The notes: generated by a model not told the origin, from the sequence alone. DNA of 64,000 nucleotides from Burkholderiales bacterium (GCA_020854035.1 JADZGE010000008.1:21188-85187), one strand, 5' to 3'; positions 17,632 to 26,361 are shown, numbered from the stretch's first letter. A program made the numbers and translations.

Positions 17632-19068
17632 ATGATGAATCCCCCCGAAAATCGACCCGGCGTGCAGGAGAACCTCCGCCGCGTGAACGAGATCCTGCAA
17701 AAGCAGGGGCTCGTGGAGGGCATCGACCGGTGGCGGGAGGGTCCGCGCCAGGAGCTCGTGGAGAGCCTGGTGCAGCGGCTCCACCTCGTCGAGCTGCAGA
17801 AGTTCCTCGATGCCCTGCACCCCGCCGACGTCGCCGATGTCCTCGAGTCGCTGCCGCTCGGCGAGCGCCTGCTCGTCTGGGAACTCGTCAAGGTGGAGCG
17901 GGAAGGGGAGATCCTGCTCGAAGTCTCGGACGCGGTGCGCGAGACCCTCATCGCGAACATGGACGAGCGCGAGCTCGTCGCGGCCGCCGAGACCCTCGAC
18001 ACCGACGAGATCGCCGACCTCGCCCCCGACCTGCCGCGCGAGGTGATGCAGGATGTGCTGCGCTCGCTCGCGCCCGAGGAGCAGGAGCAGTTGCGGGCCG
18101 CCATGGCGCATCCCGAGGGGACCGTCGGGGCGCTGATGGATTTCGACATGATCAGCGTGCGCGAGGACGTGACGCTGGAGGTCGTCCTGCGCTACCTGCG
18201 GCAGCTCGCGGAGCTGCCGGACCATACCGACCAGCTCTTCGTCGTGGATCGCGCCGGGCGGCTGACCGGGCTCCTGCCCGTTGACCGGCTGCTGGTGACG
18301 GCGCCCGGGGCGACGGTTGCCTCGGTCATGCGGCCGGAGACGGCCCGCTTCCGCCCGGAGGACCGCGCGCAGGACGCGGCGAGCGCGTTCGAGCGCTACG
18401 ACCTCGTGTCGGCGCCGGTAACCGACGCGGCGGGGCGCCTCGTCGCGCGCGTGACCGTCAGCGCGGTGGTCGACTACATCCGCGAGGAAACCGACAGCGA
18501 CCTCCTGTCGGCCGGGGGCCTGCGCGAGGACGAGGACATCTTCGCCTCGGTGTGGCGCAGCGTGAAGAACCGCTGGACGTGGCTCGCCGTGAACCTCGTC
18601 ACCGCCTTCATCGCCTCGCGCGTGATCGGCCTGTTCGAGAACTCGATCTCGCGACTCGTCGCGCTGGCGGCGCTGATGCCCATCATCGCCGGCGTCAGCG
18701 GCAACTCGGGCAACCAGACGATCACCATGCTGGTGCGGGCGCTCGCGCTCGGCCAGATCACGGGCGGGAACGCCCGCAAGCTGCTGGCGAAGGAGATCGG
18801 CGTCTCCCTGGTGAACGGGCTCATCTGGGGCGGCGTGGTGGGGCTCTTCGCCTTCTTCATCTATCATAGCTGGCAGCTCGGGCTGGTCATGATGGGGGCG
18901 ATGGTGCTCGCGCTCATGCTGGCCTCCGCCATGGGGGTGGCGATCCCGCTCGTCATGCACCGCCTCGGGCGCGACCCCGCGCTCGGTTCGAGCGTGATGA
19001 TCACCGCCATCACCGATAGCGGGGGATTCTTCATATTCCTCGGGCTGGCAACGGTATTCCTGCTCTGA
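17632..19068 (+). CDS. mgtE: Magnesium channel/transporter MgtE
   Basis: 478 residues, standard length. Domains in order: cytosolic N-domain of superhelical repeats (about 30-130; LVESLVQRLHLVELQKFLDAL, LHPADVADVLESLP), a tandem CBS pair (about 135-260; GALMDFDMISVREDVTLEV through VSAVVDYIREETDSD), then five membrane helices with the ion-pore signature ALMPIIAGVSGNSGNQT. MgtE is a Mg2+-gated Mg2+ channel of the inner membrane, closed by Mg2+ binding to the N and CBS domains. An ATG is used at 17632; a second ATG follows immediately. Monocistronic, with a recognisable promoter upstream. Confidence 0.95.
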   Translation: MMNPPENRPGVQENLRRVNEILQKQGLVEGIDRWREGPRQELVESLVQRLHLVELQKFLDALHPADVADVLESLPLGERLLVWELVKVEREGEILLEVSDAVRETLIANMDERELVAAAETLDTDEIADLAPDLPREVMQDVLRSLAPEEQEQLRAAMAHPEGTVGALMDFDMISVREDVTLEVVLRYLRQLAELPDHTDQLFVVDRAGRLTGLLPVDRLLVTAPGATVASVMRPETARFRPEDRAQDAASAFERYDLVSAPVTDAAGRLVARVTVSAVVDYIREETDSDLLSAGGLREDEDIFASVWRSVKNRWTWLAVNLVTAFIASRVIGLFENSISRLVALAALMPIIAGVSGNSGNQTITMLVRALALGQITGGNARKLLAKEIGVSLVNGLIWGGVVGLFAFFIYHSWQLGLVMMGAMVLALMLASAMGVAIPLVMHRLGRDPALGSSVMITAITDSGGFFIFLGLATVFLL

Positions 19069-19174
19069 GCCGGGAATCCGGCCCGCGGGCCCTGCCAGGC
19101 TGCGTCCTGTGAGGCCCCTCCGGCGGGACTGCCGGCCGGGTGCCTGTTGCCGCGACGCGTCCGGGGACACAATA

Positions 19175-19198
19175 CGCACGTTTGATCCGCACGTTTGA
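19175..19198 (+). repeat. Direct repeat CGCACGTTTGA x2 upstream of the sigma gene
   Basis: Two perfect 11-base copies with a 13-base period, about 160 bases before the ECF sigma factor start. Could be an operator or promoter element; nothing else is visible in this 288-base gap. Confidence 0.4.
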
Positions 19199-19356
19199 AG
19201 CCGTGAGCCGTGGCCCGGCCCGTGAGGCCGCGGCGGAGCCTCCCGGCAGGGACACGGGCGGGCAATCACCATGGGCCGTGTTCCGGGGGGAGGGGCCGGA
19301 ATGCGGCCGGGGAATAGGAGGGGGCGCGTGACTGTTGACCGGGGAAGGCGGCCATC

Positions 19357-19869
19357 GTGACCGGCGACGATGGCTTCATCACGCAGCAGATTCCGCGGCT
19401 GCGGCGGTATGCGCGCGCGCTCACCGGCGATCGCGCGGCCGCGGACGATCTCGTGCAGGACACGCTCGAGCGCGCGTTGGGGCGCATGCACCTGTGGCGG
19501 CGCGGCAGCGATCTTCGGGCGTGGCTTTTCACGATCATGCACAACATCCATGTCAACCAGGTGCGGGCACGGGCCCGCTATCCGCACGAGACGCTCGATG
19601 CCGAGCCCGCCGTGCACTCGCTGCGGGCGCGGGAGACGGACTGGCTCGCGCTGCGCGATCTCGCGAGCGCGCTCGCGCGCGTGCCGGACGAGCAGCGCGC
19701 GGTGCTCCTCCTCGTCGGACTGGAGCAGATGAGCTACGAGGAGGCGGCGCGCGTGCTCGACATACCGGTCGGCACCGTCATGTCGCGGCTGTCGCGGGGA
19801 CGCGAGCGGCTGCGCGCGCTGATCGACGTCGGCGAGGGCGCCGCGAGCCCGTTGAAGGTCATCAAGTGA
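19357..19869 (+). CDS. ECF-type RNA polymerase sigma factor
   Basis: 170 residues from a GTG start at 19357. Two domains only: sigma-2 (about 10-75; RYARALTGDRAAADDLVQDTLERAL, the -10 recognition and core-binding region) and sigma-4 (about 108-158; LARVPDEQRAVLLLVGLEQMSYEEAA and GTVMSRLSRGRERL, the helix-turn-helix reading the -35). This is the RpoE/SigK-like extracytoplasmic-function class, which redirects polymerase when its anti-sigma partner releases it. The next gene overlaps its stop codon and is that partner. Confidence 0.93.
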   Translation: MTGDDGFITQQIPRLRRYARALTGDRAAADDLVQDTLERALGRMHLWRRGSDLRAWLFTIMHNIHVNQVRARARYPHETLDAEPAVHSLRARETDWLALRDLASALARVPDEQRAVLLLVGLEQMSYEEAARVLDIPVGTVMSRLSRGRERLRALIDVGEGAASPLKVIK

Positions 19870-20618
19870 ACGCTCTCGCCGTCACCGAAGCCGATCTGCA
19901 CGCCTACGTGGACGGGGCGTTGCCGCCGGCGCGCGTCGCGGAAGTCGAGGCCTATCTTGCCGAGCGCCCGGAGGAAGCCGCGCGCGTCGCGTCGTACCGG
20001 GGTCAGATCCAGGCGCTGCGGCGGGAGTTCGACGGCGTACTCGACGAGCCGGTGCCGGAGCGCCTGCGCCGCGCGGGCGGGCGCTCGCGCCTGCTCGCGC
20101 GCGCCGCGGCCGCCGCGGCGCTGATCGCCCTCGGCGGAGTGGCCGGCTGGCAACTCCACGGCTGGACGAGCGTGCGCCAGGTCGAAACGGCCGCGTGGGC
20201 GCGCCGCGCGGCGATGGCGCACGTCGTCTACAGTCCCGAAGTGCGCCATCCCGTCGAGGTGGGCGCCGACCAGGAAGCGCATCTCGTGGCGTGGCTGTCG
20301 AAGCGGCTCGGCACGCCGCTCAAGGTGCCCCATCTGGGTGGCGTGGGGTACGCGCTCGTCGGCGGCCGGCTGCTGCCGGGCGAGCGCGGGCCCGTGGCGC
20401 AGTTCATGTACCAGGACGGCCGGGGCACGCGCCTGACGCTCTACGTGCGCGTGAACGCGGAGCCCGCGCGGGAGACGGCGTTCCGCTATTCCCGCGAGCA
20501 GGGCGTGAGCGTCTTCTACTGGCTCGACCGGAATCTCGGCTACGCGCTCTCCGGCGAGATGGCGAAGAGCGATCTCCTGCGCGTCGCGGAAGCGGTGTAC
20601 CAGCAGCTCAACCCGTGA
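19866..20618 (+). CDS. Membrane anti-sigma factor (no zinc motif)
   Basis: 250 residues, GTG start at 19866 overlapping the sigma stop (GTGA), so translation is coupled. An N-terminal cytosolic segment (VTEADLHAYVDGALPPARVAEVEAYL) resembles the sigma-binding region of COG5662-type anti-sigma factors. One membrane helix follows (LLARAAAAAALIALGGVAGW, about 77-96) and then a ~150-residue periplasmic domain (VQFMYQDGRGTRLTLYVRV-like strands). The HxxxCxxC zinc motif of ZAS anti-sigma factors is absent. It presumably holds the sigma factor at the inner membrane until a periplasmic signal arrives. Confidence 0.85.
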   Translation: MNALAVTEADLHAYVDGALPPARVAEVEAYLAERPEEAARVASYRGQIQALRREFDGVLDEPVPERLRRAGGRSRLLARAAAAAALIALGGVAGWQLHGWTSVRQVETAAWARRAAMAHVVYSPEVRHPVEVGADQEAHLVAWLSKRLGTPLKVPHLGGVGYALVGGRLLPGERGPVAQFMYQDGRGTRLTLYVRVNAEPARETAFRYSREQGVSVFYWLDRNLGYALSGEMAKSDLLRVAEAVYQQLNP

Positions 20619-20876
20619 AGCGTGCCCGGCCGCGGCCCGCTCGCTCCATCACCAGGATCACCCGTCGGGGCACAGGCAGCGGCCGGCAGTACCCGCCTCA
20701 CGACCTTGATTGGAAAAGACAATTCCGGCAACCCGCGCGCAAAGCGTGCGGCGCAGTGAAGGATGGGCGCGGAGGCTGACGGGGAAACCGCGAGAAAAAC
20801 ACCTGCGGCAGCCGGACACCGACAGCCGGTGATTCACCACGGCGGCGGAAAGCGCGCGCCGCGGTTGCGATTCCGG
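20619..20876. other. Gap without a recognisable gene
   Basis: Between the anti-sigma gene and the terminator of the small lysine-rich gene. I see no coding signature, clear promoter or repeat in this stretch. Confidence 0.6.
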
Positions 20877-20909
20877 AAAAATACGGGCGCCGGATCGCTC
20901 CGGCGCCCG
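20877..20909 (-). terminator. Rho-independent terminator of the 17-residue mini-gene
   Basis: Perfect 10-base stem CGGGCGCCGG / CCGGCGCCCG (loop AGCGAT on the minus strand) followed by TATTTTT, located 10 bases after the mini-gene stop codon. Confidence 0.9.
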
Positions 20910-20919
20910 TGGTCGACTG

Positions 20920-20973
20920 CTACTTCTTCTTAGCGGGCTTCTTCTTCGCTTTCGCTTTCTTCTTCGCTGCCAT
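20920..20973 (-). CDS. 17-residue lysine/alanine-rich micropeptide
   Basis: The minus strand encodes MAAKKKAKAKKKPAKKK and stops. Ten to eleven of 17 residues are Lys. Two signals say this is a real gene despite its size: AAAGGAGA lies 5 bases before the ATG, one of the best ribosome sites in the window, and a perfect terminator hairpin follows the stop. The composition matches histone H1-like C-terminal tails and closely resembles the N-terminal tail of the SWIB protein at 58980 (KAKAKKK, KKPAKKK). It could bind nucleic acid or polyanions; alternatively it is the surviving end of a longer basic protein. Downstream of lysA, 254 bases away, on the same strand. Confidence 0.7.
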   Translation of the reverse strand: MAAKKKAKAKKKPAKKK

Positions 20974-21227
20974 TCGTCGTCTCCTTTGAAAGTTCACTCC
21001 AGGCATCGTACGGATGCGCTCGCTGCTCCGCATCACCATCGCATATGTTGAGCGACCGGCACCGGCGCATCCCAAGTTCGCGAGTTCCGGCCGAACTCTA
21101 TGCTTGGTGAATGCATTCTATGCTACAGCCGCGTGAATTTGCAATGCTTTCAGGATGGTTCGCGCCGCGCGAGCGTGAGTTTGTTCCTCGATCGCAACAA
21201 ATACGGCGCGCTTCGCGCACGCGCGCG

Positions 21228-22472
21228 TCACGGCAGGATCGACTCGCGCGCCATCAGGTCGGCAACCGTTTCGCGTTCGCGCGCGAGATGCATCGCGCCG
21301 CCGTCGACGACGACTTCGGCCGCGCGCGGTCGCGAGTTGTAGTTGGAGCTCATGCTCATGCCGTAGGCGCCGGCGGTCATGATCGCGACGAGGTCGCCCT
21401 CGGCGAGCGCGAGGCTCCGCCCGCGCGCGAGGAAGTCGCCCGTTTCGCACACCGGACCGACGATGTCCCATTCGGTTTGCGGCCCGGCGGCGCGCGCGAC
21501 CGGCAGCACTTCGTGGAATGCATCGTACAGCGCGGGCCGCATGAGGTCGTTCATCGCGGCGTCGACGACCGCGAAATTGCGCGCCGCGCCGCGTTTCAGG
21601 TACTCCACGCGGGTCACCAGCACGCCCGCCGGGCCGGCGAGGGAGCGGCCGGGCTCGAGCAGCAACCTCACCGGTCGCTTGCCGAGCCCCTCGACGAGGG
21701 CGGCCGCGTAGTCCGCGATGCGCGGGGGCGATTCGTCGCGATAGCGTATGCCGAGCCCGCCGCCTGCGTCGATGTGGCCGAGCACCATCCCTTCCGCGCG
21801 CAGCGCGTCGGCGAGCTCGAGGATGCGCCCGAGCGCGGCGACGAAGGGTCCGATCTCGGTGATCTGCGAGCCGATGTGGCAGCCTGCCCCGGTCACCGCG
21901 ATGCCCGGGAGCTCGCGCGCGCGGCGGTAGAGCGCGAGCGCCTCCTCCCACGCGATGCCGAACTTGTTCTGCTTCAGGCCCGTGGCGATGTAGGGGTGGG
22001 TGCGCGCGTCGATGTCGGGATTGATGCGCAGGCTCACGGCGGCCGTCCTGCCGCACGCCGCGGCGACGCGCGAGAGGCGGGATAGCTCGGCGGCCGACTC
22101 GACGTTGAAGCACAGGATGCCCGCGGCGAGCGCCTGCCGCATCTCGTCCGCCGACTTGCCGACTCCCGAGAAGACGACCCGCCCGGCGTCACCGCCCGCC
22201 GCGAGCACCCGCGCCAGCTCGCCGCCCGACACGATGTCGAAGCCGCTGCCGAGGCGCGCCAGGATATTCAGCACGGCGAGGTTCGAGTTGGCCTTCACCG
22301 CGTAGCACACCAGGTGATCGTGCCCCGCGAACGCGCCGTCCCACGCGCGCCACGCGCCGGTCAGCGCCGCGCGCGAATAGACGTAGCACGGCGTGCCGTA
22401 GCGCCCGGCGATGCGGGCGAGGGGAACGTCTTCGGCATGAAGCTCGCCGTTACGATACGCAAAGTGGGCCAT
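21228..22472 (-). CDS. lysA: Diaminopimelate decarboxylase
   Basis: 414 residues from the ATG at 22470-22472; catalyses the last step of lysine synthesis, meso-diaminopimelate to L-lysine plus CO2, with PLP. Motifs: CYAVKANSNLAVL (PLP Lys), GSGFDIVSGGEL, INPDIDARTHPYIATGLKQNKFGI, GCHIGSQITEI, GHIDAGGGLGI, EPGRSLAGPAGVLVTRV, and the C-terminal VGPVCETGDFLARGR with AGAYGMSMSSNYNSRPR supplying the active-site Cys and Tyr. It follows lptM on the same strand, the usual lptM-lysA pair, here separated by a 170-base repeat-containing spacer. Confidence 0.97.
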   Translation of the reverse strand: MAHFAYRNGELHAEDVPLARIAGRYGTPCYVYSRAALTGAWRAWDGAFAGHDHLVCYAVKANSNLAVLNILARLGSGFDIVSGGELARVLAAGGDAGRVVFSGVGKSADEMRQALAAGILCFNVESAAELSRLSRVAAACGRTAAVSLRINPDIDARTHPYIATGLKQNKFGIAWEEALALYRRARELPGIAVTGAGCHIGSQITEIGPFVAALGRILELADALRAEGMVLGHIDAGGGLGIRYRDESPPRIADYAAALVEGLGKRPVRLLLEPGRSLAGPAGVLVTRVEYLKRGAARNFAVVDAAMNDLMRPALYDAFHEVLPVARAAGPQTEWDIVGPVCETGDFLARGRSLALAEGDLVAIMTAGAYGMSMSSNYNSRPRAAEVVVDGGAMHLARERETVADLMARESILP

Positions 22473-22495
22473 GACTGTCGGTTGCAATGAATTTC

Positions 22496-22645
22496 GCCAC
22501 GGAGGCGTGGAGTTCGCGGCGAACCGTGGAGGCGCCCCCGATCGGGACCGCTTCCTCCCCGGCGGAGCGGCCGGGGCGGGATTGCGGCGTTCCTTCAACG
22601 ATCGGTTTCGTGGCCCCTTTGCGGCCTCGGCGTCTCCGCGGCAAT
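22496..22645. repeat. Inverted repeat pair, family A, between lptM and lysA
   Basis: Left arm GCCACGGAGGCGTGGAG (22496-22512) and right arm CCTCGGCGTCTCCGCGGC (22625-22642). The right arm abuts the lptM stop codon. Confidence 0.6.
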
Positions 22646-22803
22646 TACTGGTTTCCGGCTGTATCGGGGGCCGGCCGCGCGGGGGGCTTCTGCGCCGCGG
22701 GCTTCTGGACTTCCGGCTTGGGCTTGGGCAGGACGAGCGGCCCCTTGTAGCCGCAGCCGGCCGCCGCGAACAGGACGAAACAGGCCAGCGGGATCGCGCG
22801 CAT
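22645..22803 (-). CDS. lptM: LPS-assembly lipoprotein LptM (YifL family)
   Basis: 52 residues, too short for many gene callers. Signal and lipobox MRAIPLACFVLFAAAGC (Cys17), then the LptM signature CGYKGPLVLPKPKPE immediately after the lipidated Cys, and a Lys/Pro/Ala-rich disordered tail. LptM binds and assists maturation of the LptD-LptE translocon in the outer membrane. The position directly upstream of lysA is its normal neighbourhood. Confidence 0.9.
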   Translation of the reverse strand: MRAIPLACFVLFAAAGCGYKGPLVLPKPKPEVQKPAAQKPPARPAPDTAGNQ

Positions 22804-22856
22804 CGGGGAATTACACCGGAACGCGACGCCTACGGCAAGTAATCACTTGATAGTAC

Positions 22857-22989
22857 TCAGTGGGCAGTAGTCAGTGGGCAGTAGCCCGCGAGCAGGGGCG
22901 GATGGCGCCGATCGATTCGCGATTACCGGGAAGCGGGAGTCGAAACGCCGCAGCGGACCACCGCAAACCGGTTACTGCCCGCTAAGTAC
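22857..22989. repeat. TCAGTGGGCAGTAG element with inverted end
   Basis: Two perfect tandem 14-base copies (22857-22870, 22871-22884) on the left, and a diverged reverse-complement copy GTTACTGCCCGCTAAGTAC at 22971-22989. The right end contains the plsC stop codon. This makes a ~135-base element with inverted termini and no coding capacity. Confidence 0.6.
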
Positions 22990-23710
22990 CCGGATGCCGG
23001 TTCAGCCGCTCCACCTCCGCCTCGATCCATCCCTCCGCGCGCGCGATGATCTCCTCGGGCGTGAGCGCCGCGGATTCGATCGGCTCGCCGATGCTGACCG
23101 TCACCACACCCGGGTGCTTGACGAAGGCCCGGCGCGGCCAGAGGCGGCCCGCGTCATGCGCGACCGGCACGACTGTCGCGCGCGTGCGCGCGGCGAGCCA
23201 TGCGCCGCCCTGCTGGTAGGGGCGGCGCTCTCCAGGCGCCACCCGCGTTCCTTCCGGGAAGATGACGATGCACAAGCCGCGGGCGAGCCGGTCGCGCCCC
23301 GCTTCCAGCATCCGGCGCAGCGCCCGCGGCCCGGAGCCCCGGTCGATCGCGATCGGCGCGAGCATCGCGAGACCCCAGCCGAAGACGGGTATCCAGAGCA
23401 GCTCGCGCTTCAGCACCCAGACATGCGGGGGGAGGATCACCTGGAACGCGAGCGTCTCCCACGTCGACTGGTGCTTCGAGAGGACGATGAACGGCGCCGG
23501 CGGCAGGCGCTCCAGCCCGAGCACCCGGTAGCGTATGCCGCAGATGCTTCCTGCCGCGCTCACCATGAGGCGCGCCCACAGCGAGATGGCGCGGAAGCGC
23601 GCGGCGAGCGGGAGCGGAAACGTCGCGAGCGCGAGGAGCGTGAACGGCGGAACGGTGACGATCCCGACCAGCGCGAAGGCGGCCGAGCGGAGCCACGCCC
23701 GGGCGGTCAC
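22982..23710 (-). CDS. plsC: 1-acyl-sn-glycerol-3-phosphate acyltransferase
   Basis: 242 residues. Adds the second acyl chain to lysophosphatidic acid in phospholipid synthesis. N-terminal membrane helix (FALVGIVTVPPFTLLALATF), then acyltransferase motif I as SKHQSTWET (the HxSxWE variant common in betaproteobacteria), the GWGLAMLAPIAIDRGSG block II, and motif III FPEGTRVAPGE. Its GTG start overlaps the gmhB stop (GTGA), so it is translationally coupled to gmhB. The stop codon lies within a repeat element. Confidence 0.93.
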   Translation of the reverse strand: MTARAWLRSAAFALVGIVTVPPFTLLALATFPLPLAARFRAISLWARLMVSAAGSICGIRYRVLGLERLPPAPFIVLSKHQSTWETLAFQVILPPHVWVLKRELLWIPVFGWGLAMLAPIAIDRGSGPRALRRMLEAGRDRLARGLCIVIFPEGTRVAPGERRPYQQGGAWLAARTRATVVPVAHDAGRLWPRRAFVKHPGVVTVSIGEPIESAALTPEEIIARAEGWIEAEVERLNRHPGT

Positions 23711-24246
23711 TGGCGTCCCGTGAGCGACGCGACGGCCGAAGCGAGATCGGCGTGGATCTCGGTTCGGTCCGGCAGCCCCCCGGCGCGCCGCGTGGCGCGA
23801 CCCTTCCCGGTCAGGACCAGCATGGGCCGCGCGCCCACGGCGGCCGCCGCCTGCAGGTCGCGCAGCGCGTCACCGATTGCCGGAACGTCCTCCAGGCTGG
23901 TGTTGAACCGGTGGGCGATCTCCTTCAGCAGCCCGGGGCGCGGCTTGCGGCACTCGCAATCGGCCTCTTGCGCGTGCGGGCAGTAGAAAACCGCGTCGAT
24001 GCGCCCGCCCGCCTGCGACACGGCGCGGTGCATGCGTTCGTGGATGGCGTTCAGCGTCGCCATCTCGAAGAGCCCGCGACCGATGCCGGACTGGTTGGTC
24101 GCCACCACCACGTGGTAGCCCGCCTGCGTGAGCTTCGCGATCGCCGCGAGACTGCCGGGTATGGGGCGCCATTCCCCGGGACTGCGGATGTAGGACTCGC
24201 TGTCCTCGTTGATGACGCCGTCGCGATCGAGGATGACGAGCTTCAC
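23707..24246 (-). CDS. gmhB: D-glycero-beta-D-manno-heptose-1,7-bisphosphate 7-phosphatase
   Basis: 179 residues, HAD superfamily histidinol-phosphatase type. Dephosphorylates heptose bisphosphate in the pathway to ADP-heptose for the LPS core. Motifs: LDRDGVINEDSESYIRSP (nucleophile Asp, motif I), VVVATNQSGIGRG (motif II), the zinc-binding set FYCPHAQEADCECRKP with three Cys and a His, and AIGDALRDLQAA (motif IV). GTG start. Seven bases downstream of glyS and overlapping plsC: part of the glyQ-glyS-gmhB-plsC operon. Confidence 0.95.
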   Translation of the reverse strand: MKLVILDRDGVINEDSESYIRSPGEWRPIPGSLAAIAKLTQAGYHVVVATNQSGIGRGLFEMATLNAIHERMHRAVSQAGGRIDAVFYCPHAQEADCECRKPRPGLLKEIAHRFNTSLEDVPAIGDALRDLQAAAAVGARPMLVLTGKGRATRRAGGLPDRTEIHADLASAVASLTGRQ

Positions 24247-24252
24247 GGCGTC

Positions 24253-26358
24253 TCAGGCGGCGAGCTTCGAGATGTCGGCCACGCGGTTCATCCGGCGGCG
24301 CAGGTCCGCGAGCAACGCGAGCCGACTTCTGCGCACCCCGGGGTCCTCCGCCATCACCATCACGGAATCGAAGAACGCGTCGACCGGCGCCTTGAGAACG
24401 GCGAACGCCTTCAGGTACCCGGTGAAATCACCCTGCTCGAAGAGCGGGTCCGCCTGCCGCGACGCCGCGGCGAGGGCCTCCGCCAGCGCGCGCTCGGCGG
24501 GCTCGTTGAGCACCTCCGGCGTCGGGTCGGCGACGCTCTCGCCCTTCGTCTCGGCCTGTTTCAGTATGTTGACCACGCGCTTGTTGGCCGCGGCGAGGCT
24601 CTGCGCCTCGGGCAGGGCGCTGAACGCGCGCACCGCCTCGAGCTGGCGCCGCACGAGGTTGATCCGCGCCGGGTTCAGGCTCAGCACGGCCTCGATCTCG
24701 AGCGCCGAGTAGCCGAGTTCGCGCAGGTAACCGTTGAGTCGTTCGAGTATGAACGCCTGAAGGTCGGTGTGGGCATCCCCGACCTTGCCGTCGTGGACGG
24801 CGAACGCCTCGTTCACGAGCTCGTGGAGCGAGAGCGGCAGATCGCGTTCGACGAGGATACGCACCACCCCCAGCGCCGCGCGCCGCAGCCCGAAAGGATC
24901 GCGGTCGCCGGTGGGCGCCTGTCCGATCCCGAAGAACCCGGCGAGCGCGGCGAGCTTGTCGGCGAGCGCGACGGCGATCGCGACCCCGCCGCGGGGCAGT
25001 TCGTCGCCGGCGTAGCGCGGGCGGTAGTGCTCCGCGATGGCGTCGGCGACTTCCGCGGTCTCGCCGTCGTGCAGCGCGTAGTAGCGCCCCATGATGCCTT
25101 GCAATTCGGGAAACTCGCCCACCATCTCGGTCAGGAGATCGGCCTTGGCGAGCATCGCGGCGTGCTCGGCGCGCAGGAAATCGGCCCCGATCGCCCGCGC
25201 GATGTGGCTCGCGAGGAGCCGCATCCGCTCGACGCGCTCGAGCTGGCTGCCGAGCTTGCCGTGGTAGACGACGTCGCCAAGCCGCTTCACGCGCGTGTCG
25301 AGCCGGCTCCTGCGGTCCTGCTCGTAGAAAAAGCGCGCGTCCGCGAGCCGCGCGCGCAGCACGCGTTCGTTGCCCGCGACGATCGCCCGGGGCGAGCGCG
25401 CCGGCAGGTTCGAAACGAAGAGGAACCGCGGCTCAAGCTCGCCGCTCGCCTTGTCGCGCAGGGGAATGTAGCGCTGGTGCTGCTGCATCGAGAGGATCAG
25501 GCACTCCTGCGGGACCTCGAGAAACGCCCGCTCGAAGCCGCCGCGGTAGACGGCAGGCGCCTCCACGAGCGCGGTGATCTCGTCGAGGAGCGCATCGCCC
25601 GCGAGCAGGCGCACCCCGGGACCGGCCGCCCTTTCCAGCCCCGCGACGATCGTCGCGCGGCGCTCGGCGAAGCTCGCGATGACCCCGCCCCGCGAGCGCA
25701 GGACGGCCTCGTAGCGGTCCGCATGCGTGATCCTCACCGGATCGCGCGCGAGCACGCGGTGGCCGCGCGTGCGACTCGAGCTCTTCACGTCCATCACCTC
25801 GCCCGGGACGACCCGCGCCCCGTGCAGCATCGCCAGCCCGTGCACGGGGCGCACGAAGCGGCTCTCGCCCTCTCCCCAGCGCATGACCTTGGGCGCGGGC
25901 AGCTTGTCGAGCGCGAAGCCCACCTTGAGACCGAGATTGGTTTCGAGCAGGCCACCCTTCGCCACCGTCCGGTGCACGAACACTTCACCCCTGGGGGTGG
26001 CGGCGCGCTCCAGCCGCGAGACTTCGACACCGCATTTCCTCGCGAAACCGATGAGCGCGGGAGTCGGCCTGCCCTCCGCGTCGAGGGCGACCTTGATCCC
26101 GGGGCCGGAGACCTCGACGGCCTTGTCGGGCGCGCGCCCGAGAACGTGGGTTACCTGCACCGCGAGCCGGCGCGGGGTCGCGTAGACCCGGGTCTCGCTC
26201 GCCGCCGTCAGGAACTCGTCCTGCCGGAGATCGGCCACGAGCGCCTCGGCGAACGCCTGGGCGAGGCGCTGCAACGCGCGCGGCGGCAGCTCCTCGGTCA
26301 GCACCTCGACGAGCAGCGTGGCCGGCGCGGCGCGGCGCGCCCGGTTTCCGGGCGGCAT
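24253..26358 (-). CDS. glyS: Glycyl-tRNA synthetase beta subunit
   Basis: 701 residues, normal for the bacterial alpha2beta2 enzyme. Begins with LLVEVLTEELPPRALQ, the canonical beta-subunit start after a short basic leader, then KRLGDVVYHGKLGSQLERVERM and an HD-like block, and the C-terminal anticodon-binding region (RLALLADLRRRMNRVADISKLAA). It contributes tRNA binding and, with GlyQ, charges tRNA-Gly. Three bases separate it from glyQ. Confidence 0.97.
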   Translation of the reverse strand: MPPGNRARRAAPATLLVEVLTEELPPRALQRLAQAFAEALVADLRQDEFLTAASETRVYATPRRLAVQVTHVLGRAPDKAVEVSGPGIKVALDAEGRPTPALIGFARKCGVEVSRLERAATPRGEVFVHRTVAKGGLLETNLGLKVGFALDKLPAPKVMRWGEGESRFVRPVHGLAMLHGARVVPGEVMDVKSSSRTRGHRVLARDPVRITHADRYEAVLRSRGGVIASFAERRATIVAGLERAAGPGVRLLAGDALLDEITALVEAPAVYRGGFERAFLEVPQECLILSMQQHQRYIPLRDKASGELEPRFLFVSNLPARSPRAIVAGNERVLRARLADARFFYEQDRRSRLDTRVKRLGDVVYHGKLGSQLERVERMRLLASHIARAIGADFLRAEHAAMLAKADLLTEMVGEFPELQGIMGRYYALHDGETAEVADAIAEHYRPRYAGDELPRGGVAIAVALADKLAALAGFFGIGQAPTGDRDPFGLRRAALGVVRILVERDLPLSLHELVNEAFAVHDGKVGDAHTDLQAFILERLNGYLRELGYSALEIEAVLSLNPARINLVRRQLEAVRAFSALPEAQSLAAANKRVVNILKQAETKGESVADPTPEVLNEPAERALAEALAAASRQADPLFEQGDFTGYLKAFAVLKAPVDAFFDSVMVMAEDPGVRRSRLALLADLRRRMNRVADISKLAA

Positions 26359-26361
26359 GGG

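Noticed and set aside
22857..22989. Insertion sequence
   Set aside because: There are inverted ends but no transposase frame in 133 bases; at most a non-autonomous element.
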